The notes under the pieces were generated by a model. That model saw only the letters and a program-made list of their open reading frames with translations, had not been told where the DNA came from and made no database searches. The translations under genes and the position numbers were made by a program. 64,000 nt of DNA from Lachnospiraceae bacterium (GTDB taxonomy: Bacteria > Bacillota > Clostridia > Lachnospirales > Lachnospiraceae), in the NCBI GenBank assembly GCA_900768755.1, contig CAAGDV010000013.1:1-64000 (forward strand), written 5' to 3'. Within the stretch, counting starts at the first letter, position 1; each line of letters opens with the position of its first letter. This document shows, piece by piece, positions 62,194 through 64,000 of this stretch.

Positions 62194-62946
62194 TTATATC
62201 TTATTCAATTTCACTATTTTGAATAGCTGCACCCTGTTTTTCACCCCTGTTTTACGATAAATATTCAGAATATGCTTCTTAAGGGTGTTAATGCTTATAC
62301 TCAATTCATCGCATATCTTCTGATTGTCATTGCCGTTGACGAGCTCCGCAAGAACCGTACTCTCGCGCTTGGTGAGGTCGTACTTCTCAGATATCTCCGT
62401 CACGGAAAGCTTCTGCGCCCTGCTGTCGTTATGATATTTGTCCTGATAAAGCCTGTACGCAAGGTGATCCTTCATCATGTCCATGACAAATACATCATCA
62501 TAGGCAAAATTATCTTTGCCTATGGTTCGGTACAGGGTAATCACGCCGAGAAATTCCTTGTTATACCCAAGAATAATCTGCAACGCAAAATGCCAGCTGT
62601 TCGGGCGGTATACTTTTTTATAATACTCTGTTTCAACACGCTTCTCGTCCGATATTATGTCGGTCTCCCTGTACACCATGCTTTTGCCGCTGTACATAAT
62701 TCCGCGGCTGTAATCCAGCCCGCTGTACTCTGACGAGGCATCTTCATCGCAATTATACGTCACCTGGCTCACAAGCTCATGCTCACCGCCTGAAGATGAA
62801 AGGTAGAAATCGGCGCTGTCAAAGTCAATAATCATCTTAAGCTGTTCGAGCAGAGTCTCACGCATCGCCGTCAGGTCTTCTGTTGTGTAAATCTTGTATA
62901 TGATACTGTTGAGTATCATCCAGTCATTGGTCTCTAATGTTCTCAC
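62194..62946 (-). CDS. LuxR-type transcriptional regulator (250 aa)
   Basis: The N-terminal about 165 residues look like a GAF-type sensory domain (IIDFDSADFYLSS, FALQIILGYNKEFLGVITLY). The C-terminal LuxR/FixJ helix-turn-helix (about 185-250) reads LTKRESTVLAELVNGNDNQK and SINTLKKHILNIYRKTGVKN. GTG start with GGAGGAGG upstream. It lies directly before the second polyamine operon and may control it. Confidence 0.85.
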   Translation of the reverse strand: MRTLETNDWMILNSIIYKIYTTEDLTAMRETLLEQLKMIIDFDSADFYLSSSGGEHELVSQVTYNCDEDASSEYSGLDYSRGIMYSGKSMVYRETDIISDEKRVETEYYKKVYRPNSWHFALQIILGYNKEFLGVITLYRTIGKDNFAYDDVFVMDMMKDHLAYRLYQDKYHNDSRAQKLSVTEISEKYDLTKRESTVLAELVNGNDNQKICDELSISINTLKKHILNIYRKTGVKNRVQLFKIVKLNKI

Positions 62947-62974
62947 AGCAAATCCTCCTCCGGCATTTTTTTGT

Positions 62975-63003
62975 ATTATGCACCAGTCTTATACATAAGT
63001 CAA
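62975..63003 (-). promoter_or_regulatory. Promoter of the LuxR-type gene
   Basis: TTGACT (62998-63003) and CATAAT (62975-62980) are spaced 17 bp on the minus strand. Confidence 0.6.
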
Positions 63004-63127
63004 TTATATTTTTGGGCAAAAATTCATTGTTTTATTAACTTAAGATATCTCTGAATGCCTTGTCAAATATGTCATCTCCAAATCATCCCTCCTCTGTAGT
63101 ATAAGCTTTATGATACATGCAGCAGGC

Positions 63128-63979
63128 TCACTCTTTGTACAGCATCCTTTTGGAATAGCTGTCACGGAAATCACTCGGCGTAAGCCCCGTAACTTTCCTG
63201 AATGCATTGGAAAAATTATGAGGGTCTGCGTAACCGATGTTGTATCCAATCTGCGAAACGGAATGGTTGGTCTCGCTTAACTCCGCTTTGGCATGCTCCA
63301 TCTTTGTCTGCAGAATAAACTGCTTGATTGGTATTTTGGACCATTTCTTGAAATAGGTCGTGAGATACTTTTCATTATATCCGAAATAATCCGCAATATC
63401 GGAAACCCGCAAATTACTGCAGACATTTAGAGTAATATAATCCACAATGTCATTGTATAGCTGGCTTCCGTTATCCGCGTTGTTGTATTTATGCGAGATG
63501 CAGTTTTGGGCACAAAGCTCCGCGAGGATTACCGAGATATTGAAATTATTCAGACATTTCATGCCGTAGCGGCGCTCTGAATCCTGAAGTTGTTTCATCA
63601 AAACCACCATCCGCTCAAAGGATTGCAGTTCCCCTGATTCCTGAAGTACGATGGAAACTGAATCCGGTTCTGCGGGTGTTTTTGAAGAATCAGACACATC
63701 ATAAGGGCTTACGGGCATAAAATGCATCTAGTAAAATGAACAGTCGCTGGATTGGTAGCCATGCTGCCACACATACGGGGGCATCAAAAGATATTCTCCC
63801 TTTTTTACCGCATATTTTACATCATTTCCCGCAATATACAGTACGCCCTCCGTCACCACAAACAGCTCAAAGTCAAATAACTGTCTGGTCAGATGCATCC
63901 ATTCGGAGTTGGGTGCAGTGAATTTGCCGGCAAAATTGTATTGAAACGGAACGGCAGAGCTGAATTTGAATACTATCAT
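63128..63979 (-). pseudogene. AraC-family regulator interrupted by one amber codon (283 codons)
   Basis: Codons 1-83 encode an AraC-type N-terminal cupin (FELFVVTEGVLYIAGNDVKY, LLMPPYVWQHGYQ). After CSFY a TAG at 63728-63730 interrupts, and the same frame continues HFMPVS to the end. The C-terminal double helix-turn-helix is intact (LRVSDIADYFGYNEKYLTTY, then GYNIGYADPHNFSNAFRKVT). Relatives usually read FYWxHF at this place, so TGG (Trp) to TAG is the simplest explanation. It may be a true null allele or a sequence error. Confidence 0.8.
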
Positions 63980-64000
63980 CTAACAAAATCACACCTTATA

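Noticed and set aside
1..64000. CRISPR arrays, rRNA and tRNA genes
   Set aside because: No regularly spaced direct repeats, no rRNA-like stretches and no cloverleaf-forming sequences were noticed on either strand; weak tRNA candidates would need a covariance search.

Overview
The window looks like a chromosomal segment of an anaerobic, low-to-mid GC Firmicute, most likely a gut or rumen Lachnospiraceae. Supporting signs are meso-diaminopimelate dehydrogenase, a flavodiiron protein beside desulfoferrodoxin, Feo ferrous iron uptake, a wall-anchored GH5 glucanase, a GH130 mannoside phosphorylase, TnpV and Tn916-type integrase genes, and AGGAGG-type ribosome sites. The genus is an inference. Nearly all genes are on the minus strand.

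Layout. 1-3.8 kb: one end of an integrated mobile element (hairpin array, tnpV, MobC-like gene, tyrosine integrase, excisionase-like gene, divergent XRE repressor, a membrane protein) abutting the 3' end of guaA. 3.9-10.4 kb: uvrB-uvrA-guaA, with a LexA-type box before uvrB. 10.5-16 kb: GH130 phosphorylase, WYL regulator, YitT membrane protein, meso-DAP dehydrogenase, GGDEF/EAL protein. 16-24.3 kb: PocR-type hybrid kinase and response regulator following a GH5 glucanase, then YbaK, MATE and small genes. 24.3-25 kb: a fic remnant and trxA. 25.1-29.8 kb: an AT-rich sialic acid synthesis island (neuD, neuB, an unusual cytidylyltransferase-like/SGNH fusion, neuA, neuC). 30-34 kb: a Feo locus with a Fur-family gene, a divergent DtxR-type repressor and DtxR-like palindromes. 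34-43.5 kb: aminopeptidase P, SIMPL protein, desulfoferrodoxin, flavodiiron protein, a cytidylate-kinase-like protein and a heterodimeric ABC exporter.

43.9-62.1 kb is the most interesting part: a polyamine uptake and putrescine breakdown region. It has two PotABCD-type transporters, each co-transcribed with its own PII signalling protein, plus putrescine aminotransferase, a GABA-aminotransferase-like enzyme, an iron alcohol dehydrogenase, an aldehyde dehydrogenase and a two-subunit serine dehydratase. Together they could carry putrescine to 4-aminobutanal, GABA, succinate semialdehyde and 4-hydroxybutyrate. Three of the transcription units (potD, patA, second glnB) begin with a short leader holding an intrinsic terminator. 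The 5' arm of each terminator contains a hexaloop motif like the RNA target of ANTAR antiterminators: an exact consensus match at patA and a compensatory base-pair change at potD. I infer a nitrogen- or polyamine-responsive antitermination regulon; no ANTAR protein is encoded in the window. A BltR-like MerR regulator is divergent from potD. The window ends with a LuxR-type regulator and an AraC-type regulator interrupted by one in-frame amber codon.
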